Shown here piece after piece: positions 1 to 11,340 of a stretch of DNA of 64,000 nt (its first letter is position 1; each line of letters begins with the position of its first letter). Source of the DNA: Vandiemenella viatica (Eukaryota; Arthropoda; Insecta; Orthoptera; Morabidae); contig JARYHS010009186.1 in assembly GCA_031002005.1 (NCBI GenBank), positions 187,390,437-187,454,436 on the forward strand, read 5' to 3'. Made by a program: the position numbers and the translations under genes. The notes beneath the pieces were generated by a model. It did no database searches and was not told the origin of the DNA. It was given only the letters and a program-made list of their open reading frames with translations.

Positions 1-1420
1 TATAACGAACGTAGAATATAGTCCTACTATTCCTGCTAAACGAGCACTGTGAAGATAGAATAACAGAACAAAGGTAGCGGTACCTATTGTAGACAGTGCA
101 CCTATAGTCAACATGAAACAGTATCAGGTTCGAATTTGAGGAAATACGAAGATGTAGAAAATCATTCATAAAACCAATTACTCTGTCATCATATTTACGC
201 GTCAATCTGCACGTGCCCACGTATTCTGTGATGGCCTCGTCTGTCCATGTTGAACAGCTGTGGACAGTGTGTTCACCATAGTCGGCAGCGCGTATTTTAT
301 TTGTGAAATCGTGAAGTCGGGTAATATTTTAACTCTCAGTTAATAATGTAAGTTTGCTTTAGTTCTTACTGAACGTGAATACGCAAATGTGATGGTTATG
401 AAATAAATAAGCACATGCTTTCGTAATCTAAACGACAATATATTTACTACCGATAGTGTTGAAGATAGGTGCCTAAATTCATGCGTGTTCTGAAATCGAC
501 TTCTAACATAATCTGAAGGAACCTTTGGTGTTGTTCACAATAATAATTTTGTACTTTACGACGCAGAGATAGCAAATTAAAATTGACATTTGGTTTCAAT
601 TTTTGGAACATAGGATCTTATATTTAGACCTTCTAGTTACGTATATTACGTTCTAGGTACATAGTGGAATCCAGCACTTTCTAAGTACTTCATTTAATCC
701 GGCAGATAGAGCAGCGTTTTTTTTTATGATTTATGTGTTTTAATGTCTTTGTGTTTTATTGTGTTTTTGTGTGTTTTATTGTGTTTTTGTGTTTTATTGT
801 CTTTTTTATTTTTGTTGAGGATTTTTTTGGTCAGCTCTTTTTTTCTCTGATGGTACTTTAGGGCTATGGTAAGGGTGTAGACAACCGGCACAGCATTATA
901 GGAGCAAATTCAGAGGTTATTATTTTTTTAAATATATATTTTTGCACATATTGTTTACCAACAGTTGTTATGTGTAATGGAATGAGAAACTGGGATGCGG
1001 GAAATGACTTTAGAATACGCTGTTGTCAATTAAGATGGTCAGAGGTTTGGAAAATGAAAAAATAAATTCTGAATGTGTCTACAATTATTGCTTGTTACCT
1101 CAATGCTTTAATGGTCTGAAAATGTTATTAATTAATTTGAACCATACTAGAAGCTTCAAATCGGCGTGGTTATAAACGTGCACGTGAGATCTCCATACCA
1201 CCCGTTGTAGTTATTTCTCTGGTGTTTTAAAAATCGTCCGAACGGTAATATCTGCTCACGAGAAAACTGTTTTCTTTGCTATTTTTATACCGAAACTGCA
1301 CTTCATCTGTGTTGGTTTACTGGATTCATTTCCCTACGTGTTAAAACGTACAATTTAATTAGAGATAGTGTAATAAAAAGTGCTCTTAGAAGCAAATACA
1401 TCTTTTGTTTTTCCTGGTTA
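1..1420. other. AT-rich stretch without recognised gene
   Basis: Apart from the T-rich minisatellite listed separately I see no exon-like block with paired splice signals and no recognisable repeat. Reading frames here are short and broken by stops. Confidence 0.5.
725..806 (+). repeat. T/G-rich minisatellite
   Basis: Imperfect tandem units of about 18-20 bases built on GTGTTTTATTGTGTTTTT follow one another with small length changes. It is low-complexity sequence with no coding potential. Confidence 0.7.
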
Positions 1421-1422
1421 TA

Positions 1423-1835
1423 CAGGGTGTTAAAAAAAGTGTTGTTTATTTTAGGAGGTGATAGTACGCGGCAAAACAAGACAAAAATGTTTAGTAAATA
1501 TTGAGCCACACACACATACTTTCGGAGTTAATGACAGGTGCGCAATGTGACGTCTCCGCATGTCTCCGGCGTATGAAATCACGCACTCCTTTAAACTGTA
1601 TTGGTTGGTCCTATAACTGCTAACATGCATCGAAGACGTACAGGATTAACAAGAGTGTGATTCCTTTTGCTGAAGGACAAAGGCATGAATTTTTATGGAC
1701 GGACATCACATTCGCACCACCTTTTAACTCCGAGAGTATGTATTTGTGGCCCAATGTTCATTTGATACTTTTGTCTTTTTTTGATGCCTAATATCAGCTC
1801 CTAAAATAAAAGACACATTTTTTTTTAATGCCCTG
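1423..1835. mobile_element. TA-flanked MITE with ~100-bp imperfect TIRs
   Basis: The block starts CAGGGTGTTAAAAAAAG and ends with the matching inverted terminus ...CCCTG, with TA on both sides (1421-1422 and 1836-1837). The arms stay alignable for about 100 bases: both contain a TTTATTTTAGGAG stretch, a GACAAAA stretch and an 'actctcggagtta'-like block. The termini and TA site resemble the element at 18668-19113, so both probably belong to a Tc1/mariner-like group. No transposase frame is visible in the ~200-bp centre, so it is non-autonomous. Confidence 0.7.
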
Positions 1836-1837
1836 TA

Positions 1838-3095
1838 TTGCTACATTTTGAGGACTAATGCCCGATACTCTAATGAAGTTTCGATGCTGCCATTAAAGAA
1901 TTTCGCCCATTGAAACAGCCAATCAAGTATCACACCAAAAGAACGAGCTGGTAAACTAAAATTAAAGGAATAATGGAATTTAGTGGAAAGTATCTGAATT
2001 TGGTGGTCAGAACAGTCTGAAACTTATGACGAAGATGATTTGTAGTATTTTTTTTTAACTAGATTTTCTTATGTAATCTCGGGAGTCTGTTGATCATAGG
2101 ACCTCCACCACTCAAGTCAAACATAAATTTAGAAAGTACGTAACCTGCAAATGAGGACCTCAAGCAAAATGACACTAACCAATTGCTTTAATAAAACAAA
2201 GGTGATAGCCAGCTGCGAAAATCAGTAATTGAGGAGTTGGGAGAAATTTATTAAACTCCTCAAGAACAAATCAAACGTGTTGATATGATTTTAAACTGAA
2301 GAAATCTGGCTGTAATGTTAAAGCATCAATGGAAAACCGAAATAAGGATCTCTGGTGTAGGATCCTATCCCAACACCTACCCAACCCGTAAAATTACCTT
2401 TAATCCTCTGGATCATTCACAATGATCGACTGCGATTTTTTTCAGACATAACGTATTCAAATGGATGCAAAATTGTATCGACGTATTTATCTGTTTTGGG
2501 GAGACAGGACAGGAAAAGGGAGAACTTCAGAGAGAGAGAGAGAGAGAGAGAGAGCGATGTGGAAAGAGGGAAACCTGTTATACAATTTTAACGATGTGGT
2601 GCCGCTAATCTTGATATGAACATGAATGCCACATTGCGTGACGACGCACTCTCAGCGCGATTTGCACTCTCTGGAAAAATGAAAATACTGAGCCACGCTC
2701 GTGATTCCAGTGGGGCTTCGTAATGCTTGCTCGTGTGATGAAATAATGGAAAGGCGAAAAAAAGGAACAGAACAATGGCAAGTAGAACCCACGCAGGAGC
2801 ATTAAATATTTCATACCTTTTCTTACTTTCCCAACAGACAGAAAATTTTTGTTCAAGAAATTCGAACTTCAAGAATTAAATAGATTTATCGCGTTAGATT
2901 TTTGATGGCTATATAAATCAAAGACGAGTTATCTTCCCTGTCTGCCAAAAGTTCCCGATCAGCTGTTTCGAACAGATTTAAGCAATCCAACAGTTTTTCT
3001 TATAGGATCCTGCCAAAAAATGTAAAAATGTCCAAGCGTGTTTAAACCAAAAGTACGGCTTTGTTTCCTTACACAGTGTTAAAATTCCCGCCTGA
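1838..3095. other. No recognised gene
   Basis: AT-rich sequence containing only the (AG)n microsatellite. The longer minus-strand frames near 2588-2872 have no splice context or protein-like composition. Confidence 0.45.
2529..2554 (+). repeat. (AG)13 microsatellite
   Basis: Uninterrupted AG dinucleotides. Confidence 0.95.
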
Positions 3096-3100
3096 AATAT

Positions 3101-3255
3101 AGATTTCGATTTTCCAGGCTTTCCCGAAATCACTGCAGGCGAATGCTGGGATGGTGACTTCAAATGATCGTGGTTGAATTCCTTCCCATCCCTTGTCAAC
3201 CATCGTCTCTCGACTCTGATGATCTCGACTAGTCGACTATGATAAGTCATAAAGC
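3101..3255 (+). mobile_element. SINE-A, 5'-truncated copy
   Basis: Matches the body of the commonest SINE of this window: 'cccgaaatcactgcaggcga', then 'gaattccttcccatcccttg' and the tail 'gtcataaagcc'. The tRNA-like head is missing and the sequence has many substitutions, so it is an old truncated copy. Confidence 0.7.
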
Positions 3256-3262
3256 CCCGAGC

Positions 3263-3634
3263 AAAACAAAAGGTAAAATTTGACAGAGGTGTCACTGGGA
3301 TGCGTGAATGCAATGTTCTCTCGCTCGAATACGAATAGAAACTGCTTAAAAAAATAAAAATAATTAACAAACCACAAACACAGCAAAGGACACACAACGG
3401 CACATAAAAAATATAAACATACAAACACAAATAAATAAAATTTTCAGCCGATGTCCTTTTTTCAATTTCCCGTCCGTTTATCCAGGAGAAATGCTTTGCC
3501 AGAAATTTTATATACATTTGTGTATGTGTTTTTTTGTTTTTTGTTTCTGTGCTACTACGCCTTGGTAAATATTGTTATTTCTCTTTCTTTTTATCCTTAA
3601 TCTTTGACTTCAAAAGGCAGCCTTCTGTTTTTAG
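3263..3634. other. No recognised gene; intronic if the downstream exon is real
   Basis: AT-rich sequence ending in a pyrimidine tract (CCTTCTGTTTTTAG) that would serve as the acceptor of the exon at 3635. Confidence 0.4.
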
Positions 3635-3714
3635 GTAACAGAGAGTGAGGACCACCAGCCAGTCATGAAGCAGCCTGACACAGAAACCTCTTGGTTGCTG
3701 ACAAGAATTCATCC
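3635..3714 (+). CDS. Candidate internal exon, unknown protein
   Basis: The 80-base block follows a strong acceptor (pyrimidine tract then TTTTTAG) and is followed by a consensus donor, GTAAGT. Only one of the three frames is open. It reads as a polar, protein-like peptide containing SEDHQPVMKQPDTETSWLL and ends with two bases of a split proline codon (CC). The next plus-strand candidate exon, 16843-16889, starts with a single leftover base G in its only open frame, so the two could join in frame. I do not recognise the protein. Intervening exons may exist, and the call rests on splice signals alone. Confidence 0.42.
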
Positions 3715-4273
3715 GTAAGTTAATTCACGCAAATTTCACGGTTTTTTACCCCCTCCTTGTCTCGCCATGTCACACTTTGCAAACACTCCTCCCCCACGTG
3801 ACATCATACATTTTGAAATTTTATATTTAGAACTTGTTCAAAATAGCACTTTCAACGTGACGTCACGAATTTCATCAGGCCCCCTCATCACACGTTTTGG
3901 TCTGTGAACCCCTTCGCCCCTCCTTCCCCGTTAAGATGTGACGTAATTTATGAACAAAAAGTGAATATGCGTTTTTGAATCTCGTCACGAAAACTGCAAA
4001 ATTTTGCAATAAGATATGTCATTTCTTTTTGCATTAAATTCGGTGAGAATGTGTCAACACGGTTCTATAACTCTGGGCTGCCTTCTACTTGCTCCAACAA
4101 ATCAGTTATTAAATTTTTATGTGCATCTCGCTGTTGTTCTATGAGAGTTTTGATATAAATTTTTCTCAGTCCCAGATCTTCAGTTTCTCGACTGATGTTC
4201 AGTGCTCCTACAATTATTTTCAGTGATATTATCTTTGACTGAATCTCAATTCGACCGTATTTACATCTGAGTG
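3715..4273. other. No recognised gene
   Basis: Mixed-composition sequence between a candidate exon and the hAT-like element. Nothing else is recognisable. Confidence 0.4.
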
Positions 4274-5562
4274 GTCTATATAGGGCTGTTGATATTTTAA
4301 AAAATATCGGATTTTCGATATATCGATATTTTAAAAAATATTTATATCGGGTTCGATATATCGAAGAAAAAGTATCGATATATCGATATATCGACCCTAT
4401 TATATAAAAACAATGTTACAATAACAAATCATTTTATAAAAGGGTGAAGTCTTGTGGCTATTTAATGATGAATAATTGTGAGATATTTTTCTGAATCATG
4501 TTTTGATTTTCTGAAGAAATAAATATAGTTTTTCATGACGTTACGGATAAATCTTTTTTTAAAACTCGTGATTTAGCCATTATACTACTACTTTACTAAA
4601 AGGAAAGGCAGAATGTTTATGATTTACTCGAAGACTTGTGAATCCAGAAAGAGCATCGAGGGAAATCTTGGTTTTTGTGAGTTTAAAAGCTGAATAATGC
4701 AACATTGTAGAGGCATTTATTTAGGTTGATGTTCTATTATCAGAGTTTGCATAATGACCAAGTAACTTTTTTTACAAGTATTGTTTTATTGGAATTTAAT
4801 TTCTTTTTGTAGGTTGGTAGCTTATTCTGAGTCTTCTTACTTTTTTGGACCAAATGTTTGCACCTTAGCAAAGATTGTGTATCCGAATTTATCAATATTC
4901 CTGCTTACATCTAATTTTCATGTCAAAAACTTTCCTCGACAACGCACGCTCATGTAAAACAACGGGCTCGAGTTCGATTCGTTTTGTGCGAGCTTCGCCG
5001 TGTCTGAATTGTTACCATCGGTGTAGGACTACCAATAACTTCCAAATTAAATTTAGTAACAAAGTAAAATTAATTGTGTTTTTTATGCTCCTGATCTTTG
5101 TGCAAAACTGAAATTCAAGGCATATAGCCTCATCAAGATGAAAGCAATTAACCTACAAATTTTCTCTAAGACGTATCAGCTTTTAGATTGACATTGACAA
5201 AACACAGGAACTTTTCTTATACTATGGGGATGAAACCAAGTATGTGTACGAAATTACCATTTTCTAGGACAACTGGATGTTGCATAGAATTATGATGAGA
5301 GTTCGTCATAGTCATTTAAAAGAGTTTCAGATCCAAAAAAGTTCCAAACTACGGTGGTCAATGAAGTAAAATTTTGCACCAAAACTCATGTCAGAAACTT
5401 CATTGGACATACTATTCAAGAGCATGAACTCATGTTTTCCCCGTTGTTTCTTCTACTATGAATGGAGAACTCCCTACATTAATTGAAAATTTCCCCTTCT
5501 TTGATATTGCTTCGCAAATGGGTAACGCTTTACCATAATACAATTTTTTAAAGCTGAGATTC

Positions 5563-5790
5563 TAGGTGGAATGCAGGATTTAGGGCGAGGATTGGGGGCA
5601 AACCGGGGTACTTGCTCTGGGCGATAAAATCGTGTCCAACAAAGCGTTAGGCATACAGTTAAAGTGGCGACATCAATGCGTTTGGCCAACAATCAAGGAG
5701 GCGATTCTCGGGGTCTGGCTGGCAACAACGTTTGAAGAGGCGGCAATCTCAGTTTTTCCCCGGCTTGGAAAAATCCTAGAGCCGCTACTG
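5563..5790 (-). repeat. Dispersed 'GTGGATCTAGG' repeat, copy 1
   Basis: Read on the minus strand it begins CAGTAGCGGCTCTAGG and continues through 'tgagattgccgcc'. The same words occur inside the MITE at 7251-7492 and at 14749-15030. The beginning CAGTGGNGGATCTAGG looks like a transposon terminus, but I could not define the other end. Confidence 0.5.
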
Positions 5791-6030
5791 TCAAGGCAGT
5801 TCCCTTGGCGTTAATAAATTGTTTTTAAAGGCACCAATCTATAATAATAAGTTTTTAGCATAGCGCTTTGTAAAGGCAATCCAAAAGTGGTAGATTCTTT
5901 TTTTCAATTTCTTATCTTAATAAATTCGTAAGTGATATAACAAAACTGGCTGTGACATAATTTTGGAGCTCAATTCTTCTGTTGGTATGGAACAAGAAGC
6001 GTATCCAATTCGCGCGAAATATTTAACTGT

Positions 6031-7103
6031 GGAGTGCCAGATACATGCTTATAATTTCCGGGACATTTCCGGGTCTAAAAAGTATTTTAGCGGTATGTTT
6101 AAAGAGTGAACAAAAATCCAAATTAATAAAAAATTCTATTTTAGGTAAATATGCTATCTAACGTATATATAGCGCCTCTTTTAACTTTATTAATTAAACT
6201 ATGGTAGAAAGTCAACATCAGGTTTATGAATCAAAAGGAAAAATACTAAACTTAAAAAAAATTGACCACCTCGTTAGGAATTTTTTACTTTGGTACAAAA
6301 TCAACATCGTGTATTACCAATAAAAATCTCAAAAATACTAAACCAAAACTGAACACTTCTGTTAGGCTCATTAATTAAAATTAGGCAGACAACATCAGGT
6401 TTTATCAACAAATAAAAAAAATTAGCATCTATCTTTTGCTAAATCAACATCAATCAAAATAGATCTTAATCATTTTCTTTTATTACTAGATTTTGGCATT
6501 TTCATAAATATTTCTCCGTCACTGCTTTGCAAAACTGATAAAATTTCTCAGCAAGAGTCTTCAAAATTGATTGATTTTGCAGTTCAGCCTTGATCAAATC
6601 CATGAACGTTCTGTTTCGCTCTTATTTCATAAATTATTCAACGGTCTAAAACTTGTCTCGTAAAAGTCATTGCTTGTTGGAATTGACAAAAACAAAACCA
6701 ACTAATTTTTTTAATTCAAAATCATTAAAACGCTTGTTCTAAAGAAATTGGCCCAGATTTTATCGTTTGGAAAGTCTTTTGGAAGGACCTGAAAAACACG
6801 TTTCAGACACGTGAACTCTATATAAAGGGAGTTAATGTTAACTGCATCTAGAATTTTCAAAGTCCTAGAAAATTCAAAGAGTATTTTCCTGTCAGTTTCA
6901 ATTCCTCTGATTTAAGGGACATTCCATCCTCCCGCTGGAAGCATGGGATACTTGGCTTGGCCTCATGTGCACCGTGGTGAATTGAGTTAGAGAAAAAAAC
7001 TAGTATACGGAAATTCCGGGACAGTAAGGCATAATTCCTGAACACGAGATCAGACACAAAATTCCGGGACATTCCCGGATTTTCCGGCTATCTGGTAATC
7101 CTA
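6031..7103. mobile_element. Possible nested element with GNNNCCAGAT termini
   Basis: The left edge contains GTGCCAGAT followed by TTTCCGGGACATTTCCGGG. The right edge carries the inverted partner, CCCGGATTTTCCGGCTATCTGGTAA. The inverted similarity suggests TIRs of a second element inside the hAT-like element. I found no target duplication and only 10 of 14 terminal bases pair, so this is tentative. Confidence 0.3.
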
Positions 7104-7250
7104 CCCATACCTGGTACATTACGATTAATTTTTTACTGCTAATACTTTTGCATTGATTGAAGACAAATTTTAAATACTTTTCAAAATGTCCAGACAAAAA
7201 TTCTAATGAATATTGAATGAGTTATTTTACCTTCGTTTTTTACTTCTCCA

Positions 7251-7492
7251 CAGGCCCGCCGCTAGCTGTTTGAGCGCCCGAATGCAATAGCGATTATGCA
7301 GCCCCCTGTCCAACTACAGCCAGTAGTGGATCTAGAAAATTTCCGAACCGGGTCAAAAAACTGTGAGATTGCCGCCCCCATTGTTGCCATCCCCAGTGTA
7401 GCCGCCGACCGCCCGAAGCAGCTGTTGAGCTAAAAAATAAGTTCGCCCGCTACATAATATGCTACCTTGCACTCCCACTTATGGCGGCCCTG
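7251..7492. mobile_element. 242-bp hAT MITE with perfect 8-bp TSD
   Basis: The element starts CAGGCCCGCCGCTAG and ends CTTATGGCGGCCCTG, imperfect inverted termini. It is flanked on both sides by the identical 8-mer CTTCTCCA (7243-7250 and 7493-7500), the duplication length of hAT transposition. It is GC-rich compared with its surroundings and includes the dispersed 'gtggatctag' motif. It lies within the larger hAT-like element, so it inserted later. Confidence 0.8.
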
Positions 7493-8008
7493 CTTCTCCA
7501 TGTGCTCGTATCGTTCATTGTTTCTTAAAATTCTATCTATGAAAATGTATTGCATGTGCAACACATGTAATCGTTTTCCCTCCAATAATAACTTGGAATA
7601 TTCTACGAGGAAAACGGAAAATAACCACTTATTTTTAAAAATATCGGACTCCGATATCCAGATTTAAATATCGATATATCGATATATCGTCCTAAAAAAT
7701 ATCACTCATAAATATCGATATTTTTTTTAAAAAATATCGATATATCGATATATCGATATTTTATCAACAGCCCTAGTCTATAGTTTTCAAATGCGGTGTT
7801 CGTTTTATCTTCAGAAAGTATTTTCTCAACGAAAAATTTGAACGTTTGGGAAAACCTTTTCGAATAACCTTCTGAACATTATTATAAATTGTTGCCGCAT
7901 TATTGCCAAGTTTAACGCTTGAAAGAAGTGGCATTCTGTTGCTCAATCTTTTGCGATTCCATTTTCGTGACGAGAAACAAAATCACGTGTTTACTTATTG
8001 CATCACTG

Positions 8009-8190
8009 CTCAAAGACTGAGATTTCCCAACGATGTACCGCTTGGACTAGTAGCGGTGGGAAGATTAAGGTCAAAGTTGAAGTGTTTTTGCAAGCTGCAG
8101 GATTGCCACGTCATACGCAAAAAATTCAGTCTAGTACTGTCGCACCTCGTACGATACGGTTTTGCTAACAGGGTCCCTGAAGGAATTGAA
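8009..8190 (-). pseudogene. Degenerate trypsin-like serine protease segment
   Basis: Read on the minus strand after a TTCACAG acceptor-like site, the frame gives a peptide ending VSYEVRQY, then a stop, then TEFFAYDVAILQLAKTLQL. The YDVAILQL block matches the segment around the catalytic aspartate in chymotrypsin-fold proteases (family pattern (N/Y)D(I/V)A(I/L)L(Q/K)L). After a frameshift the next peptide is LNLPTATSPSGTSLG, matching the 'V.LPT....GT' stretch that follows in the family. The in-frame stop and the frameshift show that it cannot be translated as it stands. The His and Ser regions were not found nearby. It is either an isolated decayed exon or a retro-fragment. Confidence 0.5.
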
Positions 8191-8199
8191 CTGTGAATT

Positions 8200-8898
8200 C
8201 ATAATATTTATGATGTATTTCATATTATTTCGCATTTTCAGTGATTTAATTGACCAAGAAACATTTTCGAATTTTATTCATCACGTTGTGTTCATAAACG
8301 TGTAATAAAGATTATTATAACCGATAGTTAAAGAAGTGAATACATTGTTTCCCTGTTATAGACTAGAAATTTAATGAAAGTTGTTTTTAAAACCAACAAG
8401 GACTACGTCAAACATGGTGATTTTGGATTTAAACGATTTTTGTAATATGTGCTGTGGGGTAGCATCCACATATTTGTGGGTTCAAGGGATTTTATCCGAC
8501 GGGTCTAATAATCAGAGATATCGCGTCTCAAAGTGTTAACAGCAGCTTACATACAAACCGAGTACTAACTTCTTCAGCGGAACGGGACGCAGCTAAACGA
8601 ATAATATCTTAGATTATCACGCTGCCGATCTGCATTTCAGACCCCAGTGCTCTGCTGACAGGGCAAGTTAAAACATTCATTTTCTTCTTTAGGTTTTATG
8701 CATCAAATGCAGCTGTATAATTAGATTTAACATTGAAAAAATATTTTTTTACTGTGAAATATCAACTAGATCAGTATAAGCTTTGGAAAATAATTTAATA
8801 ATAAAAATGTTATTAATATCGAAAGAAAGAAAATTGAAATTGTAGAAGTATTAGTTGCAAAAAACAAAACAAAAAAACAAGGAAATAAAGAAACGTAC
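8200..8898. other. No recognised gene
   Basis: AT-rich sequence with short frames only. It would be intronic or 3' flanking relative to the minus-strand exons. Confidence 0.4.
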
Positions 8899-8964
8899 CA
8901 GAAATTGGCACGATCTCGCTCGTTTGACATGTCGCCACTCGCTGGTTGACATACTGTATACTTT
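8899..8964 (-). CDS. Candidate internal exon (minus gene, exon 3?)
   Basis: On the minus strand a 66-base block lies between ...TTTTTCATAACAGTTTACTTAG and the donor GTACGT. All three frames are open, so the frame is set only by its neighbour. Continuing the frame of the exon at 9319-9385 gives SIQYVNQRVATCQTSEIVPI; another open frame gives YTVCQPASGDMSNERDRANF. The block has balanced composition within AT-rich flanks. The protein is not recognised and exon status is tentative. Confidence 0.33.
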
Positions 8965-9318
8965 CTAAGTAAACTGTTATGAAAAATTTGGGTTTCGATA
9001 CTTCGGAAAGTAACGTCCATCGCTTAAAATACCTGGAACTTATAACTAAGGCAATACTATCTATCCTTCTACATATATAAGAATAATTGAAAACTATGAT
9101 TGACAAATATACCAGACAAGTCATAAAATACATCGATGTTTCCATACGTAAACCGTAAATTAATTATTGCACAGAGAAACTGTTTTGGATATAGAAACTA
9201 TGTTAGAATCTTGTATGATATTGCCGTTAAGTATTGTGCCAGATGACGATAGGTTCGAGGAGTAATTCTGAAATATTATGAACATGTAGAGGTAAGGCGA
9301 TCTGTTTTAATTACTTAC

Positions 9319-9385
9319 GTTGAGCGTTGGGGTAGAGAGCCAAACATTGGTTGATGATTTGCACTGCCAAGTTGGAAAGGTACAC
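9319..9385 (-). CDS. Candidate internal exon (minus gene, exon 2?)
   Basis: Minus-strand reading shows a classic acceptor (TGTTTTTATCTACAG is approximately the last 15 bases) and an extended consensus donor (GTAAGTAA) enclosing 67 bases. In phase 0, which the signal-peptide exon at 18147-18236 would impose, it encodes VYLSNLAVQIINQCLALYPN followed by AQ. This is a plausible helical, single-cysteine peptide. All three frames are open. GC content is clearly higher than in the flanks. No family is recognised. Confidence 0.48.
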
Positions 9386-9391
9386 CTGTAG

Positions 9392-9899
9392 ATAAAAACA
9401 TCAACAGCTAAACCAACTAGCATATTTAACTTCTAGAAAAAGTTTGAATTCTAAGTACAAATATTAAAACAAACAAGAAATCTGAGCCAAAATTTGCCGT
9501 TCAGTACTTTTAATGAAATTTACAGGTTAGAACAACGTTCCGGTGTTATTTAAAAGTAAGAGAGCCTAACTTGCAGGAACAAAAGTTTTAAATACTTTTT
9601 CAATAACATAGTTTGCTTAGTTTACTGCTGTTGATCAGAAATTGTTGTATTAATTAATAAGATGACAACATGAAATCCTAGCGATTTTATTGTTTTTTGC
9701 TCATCATATATAATAGTGGTGAAACATTTTTCCAATGTATTTTATGCATGGTATATACTTAAACACGCCCTCAGCTTCTTCCCTACTTGCGCAGTCTTTC
9801 TTTGAATAATTAACTGTGTTTGATAGTTTTCATCACTTTCATTTGAACCTATGGACCAAGAAACAGAGTTACATATTTCCGCGAATTGCGCTTCTGCTG
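9392..9899. other. No recognised gene
   Basis: AT-rich and probably intronic relative to the minus-strand exons. No repeats recognised. Confidence 0.4.
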
Positions 9900-10062
9900 T
9901 GGTTACTTGGCTCACTGGCTATGGCGTCTGATTGGATATCGAAAGGTCCGCGGTCCGAATCCCGGTCTCAACTGGGATTTATAAAAGGCCCTCGACCCGA
10001 TTTTCACCTCAGGCACAGTTTGCTGTCTAATGTGAAAAGGGCAGAACACTTCTGTGGTTTAT
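9900..10062 (+). mobile_element. SINE-B, 5' part, interrupted by a LINE
   Basis: The tRNA-like head has 'ggctcactggctatggcgtctgat' (A-box region) and GGTCCGAATCCCGG (B-box region). The body is 'cacagtttgctgtctaatgt' and 'aacacttctgtggtt'. The element stops at this point, and its missing 3' piece (GATTCCACGTTAAG) reappears at 11364, on the far side of the LINE. Confidence 0.75.
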
Positions 10063-11340
10063 AATTTCATAATAATTTAATTTAATGGCATTGGAGCACA
10101 CGCTCCGGTGGCAATTTCCCTACACACCCAACTTCTCCCTATCCTGCACCCACCTACATTTGCCCTCTACAAATTTTAACTTTAAATTCTTTTAACGTTT
10201 TCGGTAAGTTAATCATCATTCCCATTGGTAACTCATTCCAATCCCTGACACCCTTGCCTAAAAAAGAAAATCTCCCCACACCCTTGTGCCTGCAATCGAG
10301 TACCAGCTTGTGGTCATGGTCATCTTTTCCCTTCCATGAACTACTTTACATACCTACTGCAATATCTTTCCATGACTCATCGCCAGTATACGCCCTGTAC
10401 ACTCCCATGACCCTCCTCATCCTCCTCCTGTCTTGCTATGAATCCCTTTCCAGCTCCTTTATCATATCCGTCACTGACTTCATTCTGCGATAATTTCCAG
10501 AAACAAATCTAGGAACCCTTTTTTGCACCCTCTCCAACTCCTGTATTTGATACGTAAAATGAGGGTCCCATACTACACTACCATATTCGAGCAATGCTCT
10601 GACCAAAGTTTTGTAACCCAATTCCATTACTTCTCTCGTACATCCCCTCATCACTCTCTCCAACAAGTGCAGAACTTTGAAACCTTTTCCTACTACCTGT
10701 CCAATGTGTCCTGCCCAGTTAAGCTGGTTATCAAAAGTAATGCCAAGATATTTACATTTCAAGTCTTCAGCAAGCAATTCTTTCCCCACCTTATATTCAT
10801 AATTAACCTTTTATTTTTTATTTTTGTGTCTAATTAGCTGACTCTTCTTTACATTTATCTTCATTCCGTGTTTACCAACCCAACTAGATATCCTGTCCAG
10901 ATCACCCTGCAACTGTTTACAATCCTCTATCGTTTTGATTCTTTTATATAATATTATGTCATCTGCAAACAATCTAATTTCAGATAGTAAACAATCAACA
11001 CAATTATTCATAAGAATAATGAATAGCAATGGTCCCAATACGCTACCCTGCGGCACTCCCATTTTTACTTCCTTTGATACCGCATTTCCTACCCTAACTT
11101 TCTGTTTTCTACCCTTTAAAAAGTCTTCTACCCAGCAAATCACTTTCTCATCCATTCCAATAGTTTTTACCTTATTTACTAGCATTTTTTGGGTTACTCT
11201 GTCAAACGCCTTTGAAAGATCTAGTGCTACACTTTCAATTTGGCCTCCCTTGTCCATTTCATCTGAAATATCTTGCATATATCCCACCAACTGAGATTCG
11301 CATGAATATCCTTGCCTGAACCCATGTTGACTATTTGAAA
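10063..11340 (-). mobile_element. CR1/Jockey-type LINE, 5'-truncated, inactivated
   Basis: The minus strand encodes a reverse transcriptase. In order it shows HGFRQGYSCESQL, ALDLSKAFDRV (catalytic motif A), GVPQGSVLGPLLF (motif B), LFADDIILYK (catalytic FADD, motif C), then CKYLGITFDNQLNW (thumb region) and LLEYGSVVWDPH. The C-terminal end has RFSFLGKGVRDWNELP. An in-frame stop after RHKNKK separates the RT core (10811-11290) from the thumb region (10436-10789), and another stop follows IKELERDS. The 3' end carries an AT-rich repeat tail (TAAATTAAATT). A second copy is at 30776-31460 in the other orientation. The endonuclease half is absent. Confidence 0.9.

Larger units (their letters stand above)
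4281..7775. mobile_element. hAT-like element, 3.5 kb, with TATCGATA subterminal repeats
   Basis: Both ends carry the 14-bp inverted terminus TAGGGCTGTTGATA. Inside each end lies ~100 bp of repeated ATATCGATATATCGAT motifs, typical of hAT-type subterminal binding sites. The 7-bp direct repeat GTCTATA abuts both termini (4274-4280 and 7776-7782); an 8-bp hAT duplication that lost one base would look like this. Inside are a nested MITE (7251-7492), a minus-strand dispersed repeat (5563-5790) and possibly another element (6031-7100). No intact transposase is present: the remaining frames are short, so it is non-autonomous or decayed. Confidence 0.65.

Noticed and set aside
5115..5798. Element bounded by the 8-mer TCAAGGCA (5115-5122 and 5791-5798)
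   Set aside because: The inner ends do not pair as TIRs; a chance 8-mer match over ~700 bases is plausible.
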